A stretch of DNA of 64,000 nt from Cercis canadensis. Lineage: Eukaryota > Streptophyta > Magnoliopsida > Fabales > Fabaceae. Under the pieces are notes generated by a model that saw only the letters and a program-made list of their open reading frames with translations, was not told where the DNA came from and searched no databases. The DNA is taken from the NCBI GenBank assembly GCA_003255065.1, contig QAOA01007551.1, positions 547,845 through 611,844 of the forward strand, given 5' to 3'. Of this stretch, positions 1-12,800 are shown piece after piece. The translations under genes were made by a program, and so were the position numbers. The first letter of the stretch is position 1. Every line of letters starts with the position of its first letter.

Positions 1-482
1 CATGAATTTACCCAGACCTTCACCAAACTTTACAGTGATGAATACTTCTTGAGGTACATAAAGGCTTCGAACCTTCCAAACTTTTTTGTTCATCTGAGAA
101 GTCAAACGCCATGCTTTCTCGCCATCCAACATGAATTCATTCCAAAACTCCAATGGAATAGGCTACCACAGAATAAAAGAATAACAAATTGTTAAGAATC
201 ATAAACAGTATATGAATAAATAGGTTCAAAAATAACAATGAGTATGAAATTTATCATAATTCCTGTACTGAGGATATCACGGGTAATTTGAATCACAAAT
301 GAGAAGTTGACAGTATTGGTAACCATAGCATCATAAAAAGCAATTGATTGCAGATGATTAGCTCTCTCTTGTACAAGAAGAACAAAGGGTGTGACAGTCT
401 TTGGCATCTCTTCCTTGACACGTTGCATTCTAGTCTTCACCATGATTCTAGCAGTCTTGGTAGAAATCAAAATAATAATCAT
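1..482 (-). CDS. Partial gene with probable B3 DNA-binding domain (REM/VRN1-like)
   Basis: On the minus strand, positions 172 to 1 read as an open coding stretch preceded by a splice acceptor (gtggtag). It continues past the window edge. The peptide holds IPLEFWNEFM, then NKKVWKVR, then VFITVKFGEGLGKFM. This order (x-P-x-x-F, then K-V-W-K-V, then a Gly-rich turn before a Phe) matches the core of plant B3 domains of the REM/VRN1 type, which bind DNA as transcription factors. A second open stretch at 482-269 (containing KTRMQRVKEEMPKTV and FVIQITRDIL) may be an upstream exon. The simple donor at 268 does not keep frame with the exon below, so the exon structure is unsettled. The 5' end may lie near the TATA-like site at 1925. 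The B3 assignment is inference from motif spacing. A pseudogene is possible. Confidence 0.4.
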
Positions 483-1444
483 AATCTGACAATTAGGAAT
501 ATAGTACCAAAAAAATAATTGAAATAAAAAGATGGCAAAAGCAAGAATATGAATATTATAACCTTAGAAATATAGATGGATGACATGAATATAATTATAG
601 AGAACAAATAGCAATGGTTGCATATGATGAGGATATAATCTAAAAACTGTCTTAATTATAAGCAATAGAAGAATAAACCTATTAAATACATAAAGTGTTG
701 AAACTATGCAGGACTACATGTGTTGCCTCCCTGCTTATATTAGGTTTTTTAAGGAGAAAATAAATACCCAACCCCTGTAAGTAATCTAATTTTTTTACAA
801 AAAGCATTAAAACAATAAACTTGTTATAGTCCACAAACTGTTCAAACTATGTCGGCTGCCCACTAATTTTATTTTTTAACCTAGTAATACATTCTTTTCA
901 TAAAGTTTGCATGCCTTGTGCATGGTTGTTGCTATGCCATGGACAACTGCTGCCTCGAGAATGGGAATGCTCTGAGTAAGTCCATTAACTCTACTATCAA
1001 CCTATCTACTCTATATATCTTCTCAAACCCTATCCAACTCCACACATTTTTATTCCATTGTCTTCTAGTCAGGAATGTTGGATTTAAGGGGGTTTGGATA
1101 TAGTATAAGTATTAGAATTTCAGATGGGACTTTTGGAAAAAGTATTAGAATTTCAGGGACACATGTTGGCAAGTAAGGTGGAATCTAAATTATTTTTTAG
1201 ACAAAAAAAAAAAACAACTATAATTTATTAGTTGACATTTTGGCCTATAGATTGAGATGATAAGCAGCACACCCCATTGAATAAATTCTGCTTGGAATTT
1301 GTATGTACAAAATTTCCAACCACTGTATTTGGGATTTGACCTTGTACAAATAATTTGCAATTCAGATATCAATATGTGATTGATGCAATTGTTTGAGTAA
1401 TTAAAACTTGTAAAATTTTTTTTTTTAGTAGAACAAAAAGACCC
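483..1444. other. Non-coding stretch, probable intron or intergenic
   Basis: No coding stretch or repeat was recognised. It may be intron sequence of the minus-strand B3-like gene. It includes A/T homopolymers near 1200 and 1410. Confidence 0.3.
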
Positions 1445-1712
1445 AAGTGTGTGTGTGTGTGCCACCTCATTTTAAAGAACCCAAACCCAGATTGTTCGTA
1501 CACTGTGGGTCACAGCATTAGATATCTACCAATATATGATATCAACATAAAATATTTATCAATACACATTATTCAGATCTGCAACTGCACCCAGTAACAG
1601 TAAAAGTGTACGCAAATAAGGGTTTGCCATGAGTATTTTCCACATAAAAAAAAAATAGAAAATAATAAACCGTGTAAATCAACTTATGGCTCCAAAAAAA
1701 TTTACATGGCAA
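1445..1712. repeat. Direct repeat, copy 1 (partner 3067-3334)
   Basis: About 268 bp starting with a short GT run and ending at tttacatggcaa is repeated almost unchanged at 3067-3334, with only a few substitutions and a 3-bp indel. Each copy lies a few hundred bases downstream (in minus-strand sense) of a similar TATA-like box. This suggests duplication of the 5' part of a minus-strand gene rather than a transposon; no terminal repeats or target duplications were seen. Confidence 0.75.
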
Positions 1713-1924
1713 AGACAACATTATGAAGATAATGATTTAGGACAACAAATAATATGAAGATAATGAAAGGAGAAAAGACAATAGCCAGAATAAAGCTGTT
1801 CATGTTAACAGCCAGAAAATATCCTTCAGCAGAAGAACAAACCTTGGAGTCTTCTAGTTCAGAAGTAATGCGTGCAGAGCAGCTTTTTGCAGGTGAATGG
1901 TGATACAACACACAAAAGTTGCAG

Positions 1925-1932
1925 TATATATA
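1925..1932 (-). promoter_or_regulatory. TATA-like box, copy 1
   Basis: Minus-strand ctatatatac directly follows ctccc. An open stretch at 1911-1838 ends in a possible donor (CCAAG/GTTTGT). A matching box with the same ctatatatact core next to a CCCCT run is at 3798-3805, so the two promoters look duplicated. Confidence 0.35.
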
Positions 1933-1933
1933 G

Positions 1934-3066
1934 GGGAGTGGAGGTTGGAAAGTGTAACCCTATTTTTTTAATCCTTAATTTAGGAAATATATTAGGAAAA
2001 CAATAATAAGGAATTCAGTGAATTTAAATATTTAAAGACATCAATTCCAGTTCTTGGCAATCAAGCAATCCATTACTTATTATAATTTATTGTTTAATGT
2101 TTTTTTGTTTTAAATTAATAAGGCGCAAAATAATTTCCAATGTAAATTACTAATTGATTCTTGATGATTCCTTCAATTACATTGCAGAAGTTCGGTTATT
2201 GTCAATCAAGCAATCAATTATAGCATTAGTTTATTATTTCTCTTTTTTGTTTGCTGATTATTGTGATTTCAACCATTGTGCAATTAAATAAAAGGATACC
2301 CAGCAAGTGAACAATCTCCGAAATCATGCCAAGGTAATTTCCTAAAAAGAATTAGGAAAACAAATAACAAATCTAGAGAAAGAAATATATAGAGACCAAT
2401 TTATGTAGCCAAAATAATTATTATTGACATTTATGTAGCTTAATCATACAATATATGAATTCAAATTTATTCAACTAAAACTGATCTGAATTTAGCAAAA
2501 AATAAAAAATAAAAAATCAAGGTCTTTTTGAAAAGGCAAAAGAAAAATCGATGGATTTGATATGGTAATATCAATTGTTTAAGAATGACACTAAATTTAA
2601 GAATGATATTTTCCTCATTATAATTTTTTTTTTCTTCCATTATAAGACATTGAAGAAAATAATACCTAAGACCTCATCTTACTAAACTACCAAACCTTAT
2701 ACTACCACTTCTCCTCTTTTTCTATTACCACATACAAAACTCATCCAAATAAAAGATTATGGGAAGAAGTCAATACTTGGCTTCATCATTTATCCTTCCC
2801 CTCAGGTGTTTGCTTAAAATCTTTTAAAAATAGGTGTAGAAGTAAAATACTTTAAAACTGCTAAAGTAGCTTCCATTTTGTGGTTTTCAAAATTCTGCTT
2901 TTATGTTTCAAAATTCTGCTTCCATTTAGAACAAAGAACACCGCCCCCTCTCCCCCTCCCCTCACTCTCTTTCTTTCAACAAATACACAGACATAGAAAA
3001 AAGAAAATCCTAGGGGGTACAGCCAGCCCCCACTTGGCCTAAGCATGTTGTGTTTATATATTGTGT
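1934..3066. other. AT-rich intergenic stretch
   Basis: No gene or clear repeat was seen. There are scattered homopolymers and CT-rich runs near 2945-2970. Confidence 0.3.
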
Positions 3067-3495
3067 AAGTGTGTGTGTGTGTGCCACCTCATTTTAAAGA
3101 ACCCAAACCCAGATTGTTCATACACTGTGGGTCACAGCATTAGATATCTACCAATATATGATATCAACATAAAATATTTATCAATACACATTTCAGATCT
3201 GCAACTGCACCCAGTAACAGTAAAAGTGTATGCAAATAAGGGTTTGCCATGAGTATTTTCCACATAAAAAAAAAAATAAAAGAATAAACCGTGTAAATCA
3301 ACTTATGGCTCCAAAAAAATTTACATGGCAAATATTTGTATGGAAAAAAATGTAAAACAATAAAACTGTACAAAAAGGGTTTTCCATGAGCATTTTCCAC
3401 AGAAAAAAAAAAAATTGAAAAGAATAAACCGTGTAAATCAACTTATGGCTCCAACAAATTTTACATGGCAAAACTTTGACAGGAAAACAATGTAA
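3067..3495. repeat. Direct repeat copy 2 plus internal tandem duplication
   Basis: 3067-3334 is the second copy of the 1445-1712 repeat. Its last part (from aataagggtttgccatgag to ttacatggcaa, 3235-3335) is repeated once more in tandem at 3370-3472, with the same poly-A stretch in the middle. So the locus carries three copies of the terminal ~100 bp. Confidence 0.7.
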
Positions 3496-3797
3496 ATGAT
3501 TCATTGCAAAATCAAAGTGAATATCATTTAAACATTAAAGATATGAAGTGTAATAGAGAAAACAAAACATAAACAGCACAACATATGAAGAGGAAGACTT
3601 ACTCTTACCGAAACCAAGGAGAAACCTTGACTGCAGAAGAGATCCAAAAGATGGTCACTGAAATAAGGGATACAAAGCAAAATGAATTCACAACCTACTA
3701 AACGATTTAAAAGCACAAACCTAGGAGATTATTCAGATGGAGGAAAACAGTTGGAATATTCGTAATCCAATGGAGGTGAGCCTCATATGCAGGGGAG

Positions 3798-3805
3798 TAT
3801 ATATA
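3798..3805 (-). promoter_or_regulatory. TATA-like box, copy 2
   Basis: This is minus-strand ctatatatact followed by cccct, the counterpart of the box at 1925-1932. An open stretch at 3716-3528 lies downstream but resembles no known protein. Confidence 0.3.
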
Positions 3806-4828
3806 GAGGTTTATGGAGGCACAACCTCAAAACCCTAAATTTTGAAATATCATATTGACAAATCAACATTTATTATTTAGCTAAAATTATGGAGTGCAAA
3901 TGGAAATTATTATATTTTTAATTTTTTTTATGTAATTTTCGGATATTATTTTAGGANAATTGGCCCTTGGGTTAAAACAGGAATTATGTTGTAAAATTCG
4001 AACCGGCTATTTTATTGTTGAGCTTGAGGGTCATAAAATTATAAAAATATATAAATATTTTATAAAAGTGCATATTATATAAATAATAAGAATAATAACG
4101 ATAATGCTAAAATTATATTTTAGTCTTAGAGTTATTATTTTATTATGTTATATATGTTATCATTATTTTTGGTTATGCAAAAACTAGGAAAAGTCGGGGA
4201 AAAAATTGCCATCAATGGTATTTTGTAATTAGTCGAGTTCATGGGGTTTTTTCCTTTCAATTGTCACTAGGATCTATCAATTGTAAATAAGAGGAATTTC
4301 AACCTAAAATCATGAATCAATTAAATAGCTTTTTATTTGATGAATTTGATGGAGTCAAAAATATTTTAAAGAAGAGCAAAATTTTGTCATATCACACTTG
4401 TATACGCTGTGGACTAAGAGATAGAATTTTGAGAAATGGTCACCATCAGTTGTGTCTTCATTTGAGTATGAAAAATTGTGAATTTTATCATTGTGAAATT
4501 AATATTTACATTGAAGTTGACAAACGAAAGTTTGGAACACTTTCTTAATATAGATGAATTGAATTTATTTGATTTAAAATGAATTGAAATGATTTATAAA
4601 TCAAATCTTATGTTTGGAACAAAGATTAAAAAATGTTAATTCAATTGATTTAGAAATGAATTATTTTGTTTGGAACCCATGTAAAAATAATAGAATACAA
4701 TTGGTAATTGTTCTTTTACTTTGTTGTCCTTACGCTTTGTTTAGTTGGGGAGGAAAAATAAGAGAAAAGAAAATGGAGAGAAGAGAAAAATGAGAAAAAA
4801 TATTTTCTTTCATGTTTTTTTTTTGTTA
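3806..4828. other. AT-rich intergenic stretch with an N at 3957
   Basis: No gene was recognised. The single N at 3957 marks an assembly uncertainty. From about 4540 to 4740 the text repeats variants of 'tttggaac' around AT-rich palindromic sequence, as in Tourist-type MITEs, but no boundary could be set. Confidence 0.3.
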
Positions 4829-4842
4829 TATACATACATACA

Positions 4843-4878
<36 letters not shown>

Positions 4879-4886
4879 TATATATA
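4829..4886. repeat. Compound microsatellite (ACAT)n then (TA)n
   Basis: About ten ACAT units run straight into about eight TA units. Confidence 0.95.
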
Positions 4887-5160
4887 CACAATGCATGAGA
4901 TTTTATAAAAGAAAATTCACAAGAATGAATTTATTATATATATAAAATGCAATAAAATAACAAATAGTCCCTCAACAAATTGCATAGAATTAACAGCAAT
5001 ACATGCTTCATTTGCTTTCCAGAAATTAACAGTAACTCATATCTATATTTCTCACCAAACCACTCGTAAATAGGTAAAAAATAAATAAATAATGCTAGAC
5101 ATTTTCTTCATAGAGTAATGTTTCATGCGGAAACTTTTGACTTAAAAGATCGTTGAAAGC

Positions 5161-6423
5161 TCAATAGACTTGAGGGGGTGGAGGTGAGCTGTAAGTGTAA
5201 GGTGGGAAATGCGGTATCCAGGGATGAGGATTGTATGGAGAAGGTGGTGGTGGGGATTTGTAGGCATAAGGAGGTGGAGGTGATGGAGATGGTGGAGGAG
5301 GAGATTTGTATACATATGGATGAGGCGGTGAAGGTGATGGAGGAGGTGGAGACTTGTAGACGTACGGTGGCGGTGGTGAAGGAGATGGGGGTGGTGGGGA
5401 CTTGTAGACGTATGGTGGCGGCGGTGAAGGAGATGGGGGAGGTGGGGACTTGTACAAATATGGAGGAGGTGGTGAGGGAGATGGGGGTGGTGGGGACTTG
5501 TACACATATGGAGGTGGTGGTGAGGGAGATGGGGGTGGTGGGGACTTGTAGACGTATGGTGGCGGTGGTGAGGGAGATGGGGGAGGTGGGGACTTATAAA
5601 CATATGGAGGTGGTGGTGGGGACTTATACACATACTGAGGTGGTGATGAGGGAGAAGGTGGAGGTGGTGGGGACTTGTAGACGTATGGTAGAGGCGGTGA
5701 AAGAGATGGGGGAGGTGGGGACTTGTACAAATATGGAGGAGGCGGTGAAAGAGATGGGGGAGGTGGGGACTTGTACAAATATGGAGGAGGTGGTGAGGGA
5801 GATGGGGGAGGTGGGGACTTGTACAAATATGGAGGAGGTGATGAGGGAGATGGGGGTGGTGGGGACTTGTACACATATGGAGGTGGTGGTGAGGGAGAAG
5901 GTGGAGGTGGTGACTTATACACATATGGAGGTGGTGGTGAGGGAGATGGGGGTAGTGGGGACTTGTACACATATGGAGGGGGTGGTGATGGAGAAGGTGG
6001 AGGTGGTGACTTATAAACATATGGTGGTGGTGGTGGTGATGGCGAAGGGGTAGGTGGGGATTTGTATACGTAAGGAGGAGGTGAAGGTGAAGGAGGGGGT
6101 GGTGATTTGTAAACGTAAGGTGGTGGAGGAGAAGGAGAGGGAGGGGGTGGTGAGTTGTAAGAGTATGGTGGGTGGCCTTCATGTTTTGGTGGTTTTGGCC
6201 ACAATGGTGGGTGGCCTTCATGTTTTGGTGGTTTTGGCCACAATGGTGGATGCCCAAATGGTGGCAATGGGAAGTTATGTGGGTTGGGGAAGTTGGGTTT
6301 AGGGAATGGGAAAGGGGGTGCTGAAGCAATAGGGTAATGTGCTGCCACGCCAGTGGCAATCATGCAAAATGCTATGGCATAGTAAATTGGAGGCCATTGC
6401 CCCCTTTTGGAGTCTCCAATCAT
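5161..6423 (-). CDS. Extensin (SP4-YVYK type cell-wall hydroxyproline-rich glycoprotein)
   Basis: Complete 420-residue single-exon reading frame. Residues about 13-28 ([16 protein letters not shown]) form a hydrophobic signal segment, so the protein is predicted to be secreted. Residues 29-85 are Pro/His-rich, with a perfect duplication of [13 protein letters not shown] (39-bp DNA repeat, 6167-6205 and 6206-6244). The rest is about 20 units alternating [12 protein letters not shown] with YVYK or YLYK and ending in PPPPQVY. Known biology: prolines after Ser in SP4 blocks are hydroxylated and arabinosylated, and the Tyr-x-Tyr-Lys motifs allow peroxidase-driven cross-linking that stiffens the wall. 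The start codon at 6423 is the first ATG downstream of a TATA box at 6474-6483. Minus-strand G-poor, C-rich repeats make several other frames open by chance. Intact in this window. Confidence 0.95.
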   Translation of the reverse strand: MIGDSKRGQWPPIYYAIAFCMIATGVAAHYPIASAPPFPFPKPNFPNPHNFPLPPFGHPPLWPKPPKHEGHPPLWPKPPKHEGHPPYSYNSPPPPSPSPPPPYVYKSPPPPSPSPPPYVYKSPPTPSPSPPPPPYVYKSPPPPSPSPPPPYVYKSPLPPSPSPPPPYVYKSPPPPSPSPPPPYVYKSPPPPSPSSPPPYLYKSPPPPSPSPPPPYLYKSPPPPSLSPPPPYLYKSPPPPSLSPPLPYVYKSPPPPPSPSSPPQYVYKSPPPPPYVYKSPPPPSPSPPPPYVYKSPPPPSPSPPPPYVYKSPPPPSPSPPPPYLYKSPPPPSPSPPPPYVYKSPPPPSPSPPPPYVYKSPPPPSPSPPHPYVYKSPPPPSPSPPPPYAYKSPPPPSPYNPHPWIPHFPPYTYSSPPPPQVY

Positions 6424-6473
6424 CTTCTTAATGCTAACTCTTGTTGGGTGACAATAAAGAGTGATATGGTAAC

Positions 6474-6483
6474 TCTTTATATA
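6474..6483 (-). promoter_or_regulatory. TATA box of the extensin gene
   Basis: Minus-strand actatataaag lies about 55 bp upstream of the extensin ATG, leaving a short 5' leader. Confidence 0.7.
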
Positions 6484-6484
6484 G

Positions 6485-8384
6485 TGTTCTAGCTTAAAAG
6501 CTAACTGATTATTTAGTATTTATTATTACTATTAACAGGCTGGACTAGTGATTTGAAGCATTAACATATTCCTTTTGTTAATACTCATTTGTTTCGTGGT
6601 CTTTGTTTCCCACTAACTGAGTTGAAATTTTTCCTAATTTGGATAATAATAATAATGAATTAGTAGTAGGTAACGTGCTGTTTGGCCGGATGAGAAGATA
6701 CAGCGCGTCCCACGTTGAGAGATCTCATTATGTCTTGCACAATTGTAGAAATAGAGTATCATCATTCCTGAAGAAGAGTAAGAGAGTGAGAAATGGCTTA
6801 AAAGTCAAATAACTAAGCTTGCATAAAAATTATATGCTCATCAATGAGTTTTAGAAGCTACCCTAAATGGCTCTTTTTGATAAACAAGTTTTGAGACTGT
6901 CGGTGATGATTAAAATGGTGGGTAACAGCCAAAGTATGGTACACCACTACATTTAGAGTTCTCCAGTGTCTTCTATTGATCGAGGTTCTTTACAAGCATC
7001 CGTTGAAGTATACTACCTATACAGCTTTGTAATTATTATTATCAACCACCTTATAATTTTAGTTGGACCCAGTCAAACCTTCTTTTGAAGAGCCTAGATT
7101 TAATTAGAGTCTATTGTGATATGGAACTATATGAAATTAAAGTATATTAAAAACATTTCTCTTTGATAATTAACACACTGATTTAAACTTAATGGTTTCA
7201 TGTTAAAAATTTGATATCAATGTGTTACATATGCACTCAGAAATATATATATGTCCCCAAGGAAACATGCTAATGATTGAGCACTAAGTATTTTATTGTA
7301 GTTGCGTGTTCAAATCACATTGAGATTGGATGTGATAGAATAATGGGTGGAGATAGGTTACCCCTTATTGGGTAGCCTCCAACAGACAAATTATACATAG
7401 ACACACTTATATATTAAACAAGCAGTTAATTTTTTTTTATCAAAATTCAAATATTAAAATTTAGTGATCTACAGTTCAAAGACAATGTAAAGAATTTTAC
7501 ACGATAATATTTATTAAATAAATTTACATCATCACCCAATTGCATCCTTGGCATGCATGAGAAAGTTGTTAATGTCATTATTGTTAATAAAAGATCTTAA
7601 TTATTTTAAGAATGTGACAGCATGTTATTAAATGATAGTGTAAAATAGTCTATTTTTTTTTTAGAGAGTAAAATAGTTTATATTAACTGTGAATCAAATT
7701 TAAACTCTTTATAATTTTTTATCAACAATTATTCTTTTAAATTTAATTAACACTTTGAATTGGCTTAATGAGTATAACAAAATTACTGAAATTAAATTAT
7801 ATGTGAGTAAGTGATTTTTTCCTCAGAAAATGAAACTAAAGGATTCTATCCTTATTATAAAATAGAGTCCTTAGTATTCTGTTATTAAATTTTTATTATT
7901 GTCAAATCATCTTGAAGATTCTTGATATACTAAATAACTTGTAGATCGTAATTAAGTGATACTAAATATATCATTCTCAAAATTTATAAACTTCATATTC
8001 AAACTAAGAATATCGTAGCGACAATACAAAAAGCTTTTCTATGTCCTAAATTTTTAATATGATGTTGCAAATAAAAAAGCCTTATTTTGTTGGCTGTCAG
8101 AAAGAAATGTTATCAACTCTATTTTTGTCAAAAGAAAACGTCACTTACTAGAACTTAAAAAGGAAATGTAGGTCAAAGGGTCCATCACATCTATAATTCT
8201 TCCTATACAGCTGATCAATCATGCATATTCCATTGGAATTTTATTTATTTATTTCAAGATCATCCCACCAGTTTTTTCTTGAAATGCTTTTAATATAAGA
8301 TAAGAAGTCCTATTCTCATCCTTATTCTTAGTAAAATGGGACCACACAACAGATATAGGTCTATTGGTTTCTTTTCAAGCTTAC
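6485..8384. other. Intergenic stretch, AT-rich
   Basis: No gene was recognised. Around 7250-7385 the text has a tRNA-like B-box pattern (gtgttcaaatc) after an A-box-like gattgagcac, so a decayed SINE is possible but unproven. The remainder shows nothing I can name. Confidence 0.3.
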
Positions 8385-8551
8385 TTCAGTTGCATCGCCA
8401 CCATCCCTAGCTGCAACATGCTCTGGTTCACCCTCCAAATGAAGTGCTTCAATTTCTAATAACCCCCATATCCTCTTCAGCAGCAGTGCTGATTGGAGGA
8501 GTTGGAGCACTCCCAATTTGACTTTGAGTATCAGCAGTCACCATAAAGCCC
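8385..8551 (-). pseudogene. First coding exon of a hAT-type transposase-like gene (decayed)
   Basis: The minus strand reads a pyrimidine tract and acceptor (ttttttag) at 8553, then an ATG at 8544 opening MVTADTQSQIGSAPTPPIS and an acidic stretch. A frameshift with a stop follows near 8457, after which the reading continues in another frame as IEALHLEGEPEHVAARDGGDATE to a donor gaa/gtaagc at 8385. A short acidic leader exon after a 5'-UTR intron is typical of RICESLEEPER-like hAT genes; no BED finger or dimerisation domain is visible. At 15858 a hAT-type terminus lies in the orientation expected for the 5' end of the same element, with the copia element at 9459-14795 inserted between. Assignment is inference. 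Confidence 0.35.
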
Positions 8552-8555
8552 CTAA

Positions 8556-9453
8556 AAAAAAATCAAACCAAAAAATTAAAACAGAAACAGAAACACTGCC
8601 ATTAAAATTTAACACTGCCATTCACAAACAGAAACAGAAATGAGAAACCTCAGCATTATGCCAGTAAGTCAGCAACCATAAAGCCGCAAACAGAAAATTA
8701 TAAATCCTAACAGTAATAGTAACAGACTAACCATAACAGTAACATACTAGTCAATTAAATTCAAAGAACACATTATATTCTAATAAAAGAAACAGATAAC
8801 ATCACAACCATGATAGACTAAGAAAAAAAATCTCCTAATCTGAAAATTGTATTGTCCAACTTATAAATGATATAGGAGAAACGACTACTAGTGGACAATA
8901 TGAACAAACGTTCTAGAAGTCCAAATACCATAGCCCCTTCACTCTAATTAATCCAAAATTGTTCTTTAGACAGCACATTAGTTCTTTAGAATATTCTAGC
9001 CAAGTTAGAAACTTCTAAGCCAGAAAAATGAAATTCTGTTCCTAAGTATATGTTTAGAAAACACTCTATTTAATAAAGTATTCTAGAATTCATTGTTTAG
9101 GTGATTCTGGTTAACCAACCAAGCACTTTAACAATATTAATTTCAGTATCATGCGTGCCATGCAGACATTAATTGATGAATTTGAAATTAGACAAACCAA
9201 CATTCTTTTCTATGATGCTCTTGACACCAATTCTGACAGCATGAACATTAACAACAATTAATTAATAGAGAGGTAAGATACACAAATAGCTAATTAGTAA
9301 TAAATTAGAAAAGTTCTTGGGATATTGGTCAAATCCTAAATGATCTCTTGAACTTGCTCACACGGTTTCTTTCTTTTTGTACAAAGATATAGCTTTTAGA
9401 GAAAGCCTAATTTGTTTTTGTCAATGTTGAGTTAATCCCATTTAAATTTGTAT
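8556..9453. other. Probable intron of the hAT-like gene
   Basis: No coding. This A-rich sequence with runs of acagaaac-type repeats resumes in the same style after the copia insertion (14801 onwards), consistent with one interrupted intron. Confidence 0.3.
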
Positions 9454-9458
9454 TTGTC

Positions 9459-9797
9459 TGTACAGAATATTCTAAGTTAGTTAACTAGTTAGATTGTACA
9501 GCCTACTTATAACTAGAGTAGTTAGTTAGCCAGCTGTAGTGTAGTTAGTCTTAGTTGATTTACTTAACCTTAGTTAGCTGATATGATTATATTCTGTTAT
9601 TGGGAAGTTAGTCAAGGCTGAGTTGTATGCCTACGTGGTACTTTACTTACATTTACCTTTTTGTATATATAGCACATCTGGTGCAATGTATAATTCAGTT
9701 AGTTGAATATACAAGAAGTATTTTCTTCATTCTCTCTGATTTGTTCCTCTTCTTCCTTCGTGTTTACTGTTGATCATCCTTTCTAAGGATTTTCACA
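9459..9797 (+). repeat. 5' LTR of the copia element
   Basis: Begins TGTACAGAATATTC and ends TTTTCACA. A TATA-like gtatatatagc lies at about 9663, with a CT-rich leader after it. Confidence 0.96.
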
Positions 9798-9810
9798 TGG
9801 TATCAGAGCA
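9798..9810 (+). promoter_or_regulatory. Primer binding site (initiator-Met tRNA)
   Basis: tggtatcagagca begins directly after the LTR, as is usual for copia elements. Confidence 0.9.
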
Positions 9811-9896
9811 AAATCGATTCAAATTTGCTTGAACCTACATCTTGATCATTCTCTACAAAAGGATTAGGAGATTACCGAGTATCAATTCTGTTAAAG

Positions 9897-12800
9897 ATGG
9901 AGTCTGCAACCGAAACTTCTCATAGGGAATCAACAAACAATTTCAATGGAGATCCTTTGGCTTTGGAGATCCTCTGGCTTTGGTAAACTCGGATCATCCA
10001 GGAGTGTAGCTTGTTACAGCTCCTCTGACAGGTAATAATTATCTGTCATGGAATCGATCAATTAGAATTGCCCTAGGCGCCAAGGTAAAGCTTGGATTCA
10101 TCAATGGCAGATGTGCTATGCCAGGTGAAGGCTCTGCTGATTATGATCAGGGGATTAGGGTAGATTGCATGATTAGATCATGGATTCTAAATTCTATTTC
10201 CAAGGAAATAATGGAAGCTTTTCTTTATGCTTCAACTGCTAGAGATTTATGGCTAGAGTTGGAAGAACGATTTGGTGAGTCAAATGGACCACAAGTTTAT
10301 CACATTCAAAGAGAAATTAGTACTATTTCTCAAGGAAACCAATCAGTGGTGCAATCTTTCACAAAACTGAAGAAATTATGGGATGAGCTACTCTGTCTAC
10401 AACCGATTCCCCAATGTACTTGCAAGAACTGTCACTGTGATGTCACAAAGAAGGTTTCAGACCTTGCTCATTCTACTAAATTGGTGCAATTTATGATGGG
10501 ACTCAATGATGACTTTGATCATCTGCGAAACCAGATTTTAGTAATGGATCCTTTGCCTTCGGTTAACAAAGCTTACTCCATGATTTTAAGAGTTGAGAAG
10601 CAAAGTGAGGTACATGTTCATATTTAGGGAAGGGTGAAAACTCTGCAATGTTTGTGAAAGGACCTATGGGGAGAGGGTCTGGAGGTGGTAAAGGAAATTT
10701 CAAGAAGCAAAACAATGACAAGAAGAATGAAAGATGTGCACACTGCAACATCAATGGCTACACTAAGGATTTCTGCTTCAAGCTACATGGTTATCCTGAT
10801 TGGTATAAGGAATTAAAAGATCAACATACCAAGCAAGCTACAGGAGGCAAATTCTTGGCAAACCTTGCTGGTGACAGATTCAATGATCAACGAGCTTCTT
10901 TAGCAAAGATCATTCAACAGGAATTCTCAAAGTTAATGAAGGGACAAGCAGGTTTTAAAGGTCATCATGTTAACTTCACACATATTCAAGATTTTGCAGG
11001 TAATTCCTCACAAAAACTTTTTCATTTTGCTCTCCATTCTGCAAGTAATATAGATCCTGGTACTTGGATAGTAGACACAGGAGCTTCCAATCATATGTGC
11101 ATTAACTCTAACCTCCTTCGTCATAAAAAACCAGTACAACATCTTACACTTGTTTACTTACCTGATGGCACAACTAAGCTTGTTCATCAAATAGGAGATG
11201 TTCCCCTCAATCCTACCTTAACCTTGATAGATGCTCTCTATATACCAAGCTTCAAGTTCAACTTACTTTTTGTTCAAAAACTCTCTCACATAGCTAAAAT
11301 TCGGTTTGTGTTTTATCCTGATAAATGCCTTTTGCAGGACCCACAGACTGAAGCTATCCTTGCAGTTGGCAAAGTCCTTAGGAATCTATACATATTAGAT
11401 AAATAATCTTTCCTTGTTTCTACTACTTCTTTTCCTTGTAATAACCAGAATACTTTCATACAAACCCCTTGTAATCCAGTTTGTAACTCCATTACTCTTC
11501 CTTGTACTATTGATCATAATCGAAATAAAATTCCCACACTTTTATGGCATAACAGATTTGGCCATGCTTCTTTGAACACTTTACAGCATCTTCCTTTCTT
11601 AATTGATACAAATACTACATTACCTACCCCCTGTGATATTTGTCATAGATCAAAGCAACACAGACTACCTTTTCCCCTTAGCACTACCAGATCATATCAA
11701 GTTTTTGACCTCTTACACATAGACCTATGGGGCCCTTACAGTAGAGCATCTATCACAGGGGCTCATTACATGCTTACTATGGTAGATGACTACAGTAGAG
11801 CTACTTGGGTATTTTTACTTAGACATAAACATCAAACTCTTGAAACTCTAAGACATTTTTCAAAATGATACACACTCAGTTTCAAAAACACATTAGGTGC
11901 ATCGAACAGATAATGGGACTAAATTTACCAGTCATGAGTGTCAAACCTTCTTGTCTAACCAAGGCATTCTTCATCATAAGAGTTGTGTATATACACCTCA
12001 GCAAAATGGCATTGTAGAAAGAAAGCATAGGCATCTTCTACAACTTGCTCGAGCCCTTATGTTCCAAGCCAACTTACCTATAAAATTTTGGGGCCATTCT
12101 CTTTTAATGGCTGCCTATCTCATAAATAGATTGCCTACCCAGTTTTTGGACTGGAAAACTCCCTATGAGTTACTCAATAAAACCAAACTAGATTACAACC
12201 TCCTCAAAGTCTTTGGTTGCCTTTGTTATGCAACAAATACTCAACCTCACAAAGGAAAGCTTGACACTAGAGCATTTAAATGCATTTTTCTTGGCTTTGT
12301 CACAAGATAGAAAACTTATAGAGTTTATGACTTAACATCTCATCAAATTTACACTTCTCATGATGTTATTTTTCATGAGAATGTGTTTCCTTTTGCTACT
12401 CTTCCACTCACCATGAATGACTTTTCTCTTCCTATACCACCTACTGATTTCCCTGCTTCTGCTCCTCTTACTTTCACACAACATACTCCCACTGATCTTA
12501 CTGATCCTGAGGTTCCCTCTACCTCTAATGACTTTCCCACTGATGTCATCTCAGATATTCCTAATCACACACCAAAAGTTCCCACAAATATACCAGAACC
12601 TACAGCTCCTTTACCATACCATTTTTCCTCACCTTCTCCACCACATCAGACCTCTCATTCTCTCCCACCTGTACCTATCCCTTCTCTCTTAAGACATAAT
12701 TCTAGACTTAAGATGAAACCCACTTAGATGTCAGATTTTGTCTCCAATGTTTTTCTTCCCTCAAACTTGCCCACTCTTCACACCTCACCTATAGACATCT

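Noticed and set aside
3164..3504. Overlapping minus-strand frames of 60-80 residues
   Set aside because: They come from the tandem duplicated non-coding repeat and have no protein-like composition.
5142..6359. Long minus-strand frame rich in His/Leu and plus-strand frames (5178-6053, 5723-6016, 6054-6302) over the extensin gene
   Set aside because: They are out-of-frame or antisense readings of the same low-complexity repeat. Only the 5161-6423 frame has a signal peptide and the known extensin motif.
7240..7385. SINE
   Set aside because: It has only weak A- and B-box resemblance, with no tail and no target duplication.
12417..12692. Leu-rich plus-strand ORF
   Set aside because: It is a shifted frame within the Pro/Ser-rich linker of the copia polyprotein.
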